From Cunninghamella blakesleeana (taxonomy: Eukaryota > Mucoromycota > Mucoromycetes > Mucorales > Cunninghamellaceae): a stretch of DNA of 64,000 nt. Below are positions 60,844-64,000 of this stretch, piece by piece. Made by a program: the position numbers and the translations under genes. The notes beneath the pieces are model-generated. The model was not told the DNA's origin and ran no database searches. It saw only the letters and a program-made list of their open reading frames with translations. Position 1 is the first letter of the stretch; every line of letters begins with the position of its first letter. Location: contig JAFCIZ010000001.1 in NCBI GenBank assembly GCA_017871115.1, positions 4,011,501-4,075,500 of the forward strand, given 5' to 3'.

Positions 60844-61889
60844 ATTTCTGTAGTATTATTTTAAAAAGTGTTGAAAAAAGGAAAAGAAAGGGAAAAAATT
60901 GAAATATCAAAAAAAAATAAAAAATATACTTTTAAAAAAATTAAATCATAGCCACGTGAGATTGGATTGCTGTAATCAAAATTAAATTTTATATGGTAAT
61001 TAATATTCCCCATTTTTTTTTTCATTGTATAAATTTCCTTTTTTGGTTTTATATTGTTTTCTAATTCAAAAGCACACAAGTCATCATATAAAATAAACAT
61101 GTATTATTCTAATAAATTACAGTTATTTTATTTTATATAAATATATTTATTTATGTTGGTTAATTTTATATATGTATTATTTCTTAAATTACTATTTCAT
61201 TTATGTCGTATTAAAAATATTTCAATAACTTTATTTATACGCAATGCTAGCACAAAACAATACGTATTAAAAAAACATATTTCATATATAAAAGCGGTTA
61301 TGGTTTAAATTTATTTTCTTTTAAATTGAATCACTAAAATTATTTCAGCAGACCTTAAAATAGGTTGGTTGTTCATCTTGATTCGACATGTATCATTATA
61401 TGGCTCCTTGATTATTATTATTATTATTATTATTATTATTTTACATTGACGTTTTCAAAAATAATTCGTATTTTATAATGATATTCTTGTAAATCAACAA
61501 TAAATTTGTTTATAGAAATATTCAAGCTATTATTCGCTAGAATATTTCAAAATAGTTATTAGACTTAATGTTTTGTTGTAGATTTTTCCATTTTATCACA
61601 AAAATTAAATATTTTCAAATGATTTATAAAAAAGAGTAAATAATAATAGAAATTAAAGTTATCAATACACTATGTATACCGTTTGATAATACTCATTGCC
61701 ATAATAAGACTAAAGTACACTTAAACTTTTTTCTTGTTATTAACCTGGAAGTCCTTTAAAGATAAGTAGATATTATTACGTTTTAATTACTCTATTTTTT
61801 TTTCATCACGTAAGAGATAGGTGCAAACTATGTTATTTTTATTAATTCAAACATATTAAAAAGAAAATTCAATAAAAAAAAACTCCAAG

Positions 61890-61923
<34 letters not shown>

Positions 61924-62203
61924 TATATACATACGATATAGCTATTTTAATATTTATTGATGTACAGAATATATGGGTATAGATATATATAAAAATAAGT
62001 TACTCATTTTAAGAAAATATAAAAAATATGTAAATTACTTCATAAGTTGTGCTATAATAAAACAAAGTATTAATAAAAAATATATAATATTATGAATAAA
62101 TAAATTAGGGTATACTTGATGACAAAATAAATTGATATAAAAAATTTATTAATAAAAAATTATTAATGAAATAATAGTAATAAAAAAAAGTATCGCTTAA
62201 AAA
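60844..62203. other. Non-coding interval with a 26-T run
   Basis: 1.36 kb between the MBL gene start and the stop of the right-edge gene (both minus). It contains (ATT)n near 61409-61440 and an uninterrupted poly(T) at 61896-61921. No gene recognised. Confidence 0.5.
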
Positions 62204-64000
62204 TTATTTCTTGATTTTTTTAATACTTCCACAAGAGTTACGCATTTTATTTTTCAATATTATATTTTCAACCTTTTCTCCTTCAGACCTTGCTACGGCA
62301 ATGTTTTCCAATTTATCGGTAGCTTTCTTGGCAAAGCTCTGATGTGTAAAATAAACAGATAATCAAATAAACACTAAGCAATTCAAAACTAATATTGATA
62401 TTTATATAATAATTATATTTTATTTATTACCTTGATAATTAGTAGATGGGATATAATCGTTGGTAAATTTCCAAAATTGGCAAGACATGTAACAAGGCTA
62501 CAACTACCAATTTCAATCATTCTGTAGATACCATCATACTGAAGGTCCATTACATAAGTATACATCATATTACCTATTGAAAAAAAAAAAAAAGCATAAG
62601 CGTAACATCAATTAGTGAAGTGCATAATCTTTAAATTATATATGTTTAATTGATTATTTACCATCGACTAAAATACCAGCAACAACCCCATCAACACTAA
62701 CTAAAGCTAAATCATCCACCATCATCTTCATTTGGCGACCAAGCTTCACAAAATCACTGATAATTCCTCGGTTCATATTGGTAACGGTTTTTAATTCACA
62801 TATAGCCAAATCGAAGCGTTCATTCAACGATCTTGTGTATAATACCCAGTCAGGTTTGTACATTGAATGATTATTAGTATTATTTAGTTTTCTTTTTCTA
62901 CATGATGATAAAAAGTTATTAGCCCTATATCAGCCGAAAAAAAAAAGTATAAATATACTTAATTAATAAATAAATGTACAAAGTTGTTTATAAAAATTAA
63001 TAGCATATATTATATTTGAAGCCATATTACCATTCAGTGCCAAATACAGGATTGCTAGCAAAAACAGAATGAAAAATGGAATCAAGAACATCGTGTGCAA
63101 ATGTATCTTCAATAGTAAAGTTGATTTTATTGATTAATTTTGGAGCTCTATGCATATATATATATATATATATATAAGTAATACAATACAATGGGTTGTA
63201 TTTTAATATGAAAAGAATTTTACTTACAGTGTATAAATAATATCAGAAAAAATGAAAGTAGTATCATCTCCAGATTCAAGTGCTTTTTGTACAAATCCAT
63301 GTGCTATTTGTTTTAATGACTTCCAATCTTTTTTTCTTATCTACTTATTATAAATGATATACCATGTTAATATTAAATTAATAAAGCAGTAAGTTGATAC
63401 CCGATTGGTACTAATAATAATGTATTTTTGTTCTTGCCATAGCAATTTGATTACACCAAGAATAGACAGATTCTTCCACGGACACGCTAATAAATATATT
63501 TTCCAAGGAGTCCATTACCATTAGATGATCATTTAGTTTTAGATATTTAGTTGACGATTTTTCTTTTTCTCTACATAGAAAATATATATTATCTAATGAT
63601 CTACACAAAAATAAAATAAAAATGAAAAAAAATCAATATTACATCTTGTAAATTATCGGAATGCAGCATTATAATAAGATGTTAAAATACACCTACAATA
63701 AACGGATGTCAGATAGATTTTTCTTTCTTTCTAAAGATAGTGTCGTAATTCTGAATCTTTGTAAAAATTGAGATAAGTTTAAATTATTAAGAATCCACTA
63801 TTCGGTAAAAAAAAAGCAAAAATAAAAATAAAAATAAATCAACGAAATCAATTATCACAAATTCATCACATAATGATTTTTATTCTTATTAGAATACTAC
63901 TTACAACACCATTATTGTTATCCATTTCACAAGAATAATTTATTTCATTAAAGCTGTAAACAAAACCTCGAGTAGGATGGTAATCATCACTTATATTAGA
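62204..64000 (-). CDS. Uncharacterised, apparently lineage-restricted protein with PD...ExK motif (5' partial, possibly decaying)
   Basis: Confident 3' exons (5' to 3'): 63401-63486, 63228-63340, 63031-63147, 62662-62924, 62431-62573, 62204-62338; all joins in phase. They give ...CPWKNLSILGVIKLLWQ, IRKKDWKSLKQIAHGFV, FAHDVLDSIFHSVFASNP, YKPDWVLYTRSLNERFDLAICELK, IISDFVKLGRQMKMMVD, YTYVMDLQYDGIYRMIEIGS. I recall many similar ORFs of unknown function in Mucorales genomes. The spacing PD-x(17)-ELK resembles a PD-(D/E)xK nuclease core, but this is inference. Upstream of 63486 I could not find an unambiguous exon chain. A coding-like stretch near 63894-64000 (HPTRGFVYSFNEINYSCEMDNNNG, then donor) suggests that the gene continues off the edge; alternatively it is a partly broken copy. 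Confidence 0.55.

Noticed and set aside
60844..62203. Spacers scanned for tRNA, snoRNA or CRISPR-like repeats
   Set aside because: No cloverleaf with a GGTTCGA-type T-loop, no box C/D pairs and no regularly spaced repeats could be seen.

Overview
This window is nuclear DNA of a filamentous early-diverging fungus, most likely Mucoromycota (Mucorales type). The DNA is very AT-rich. Genes are interrupted by many short AT-rich GT-AG introns, usually about 50-120 nt. Proteins carry long Asn/Gln/Ser/Thr-rich disordered segments. Identifiable products include a fungal cytoplasmic GH5 steryl-glucosidase/endoglycoceramidase-like enzyme, a Rua1/DUF4451 regulator, a Ysc84-type SYLF protein and a Trm44 methyltransferase. 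Exon models were built by hand from splice signals; reading phase was checked across every junction of the complete genes. No database was searched, so family names rest on recognised motifs and remembered family architecture.

Layout, left to right: a GH5 glycosidase (+, 5' end outside); an AKTIP/FTS-like UEV protein (+); 1.6 kb of non-coding DNA; eIF3a (-) divergent from a protein kinase that joins a calponin-homology domain, a Cdc7/Cdc15-like kinase and a C1 zinc finger (+); Rai1/DXO decapping nuclease (-); a SYLF/Ysc84 actin-binding protein (-); a second Ser/Thr kinase (-); a membrane RING-H2 protein (+); an F-box/WD40 protein (+); a Rua1-type zinc-binding regulator (+). Next come DNA polymerase alpha catalytic subunit (-, 20 exons), sharing a 183-bp promoter with ASNSD1 (+); a Nudix hydrolase (-) sharing a 138-bp promoter with tRNA(Ser) Um44 methyltransferase Trm44 (+); a mucin-like single-pass surface protein (+); an unnamed membrane protein with two PPxY motifs (-); a 1,805-residue Sel1-repeat protein with an N-myristoylation-type start (-); eIF5 (+); a short-chain dehydrogenase (-); an LACTB2-like metallo-beta-lactamase (-). 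At the right edge is an incomplete member of what I remember as a lineage-restricted, uncharacterised family with a PD...ExK motif (-).

These are mostly core eukaryotic genes (translation initiation, replication, tRNA modification, RNA decapping, signalling). There are no operons, no CRISPR array, no rRNA and no tRNA that I could recognise, and no intact transposon. The most distinctive items are the CH-kinase-C1 fusion with an HCD catalytic loop, phase-matched 33-nt exons that each encode one 11-residue repeat in the Ysc84 gene, the myristoylation-type giant Sel1 protein, G1/S-type GC motifs in the POL1/ASNSD1 promoter, and the right-edge PD-(D/E)xK-like family. I found no convincing undescribed multi-gene system.
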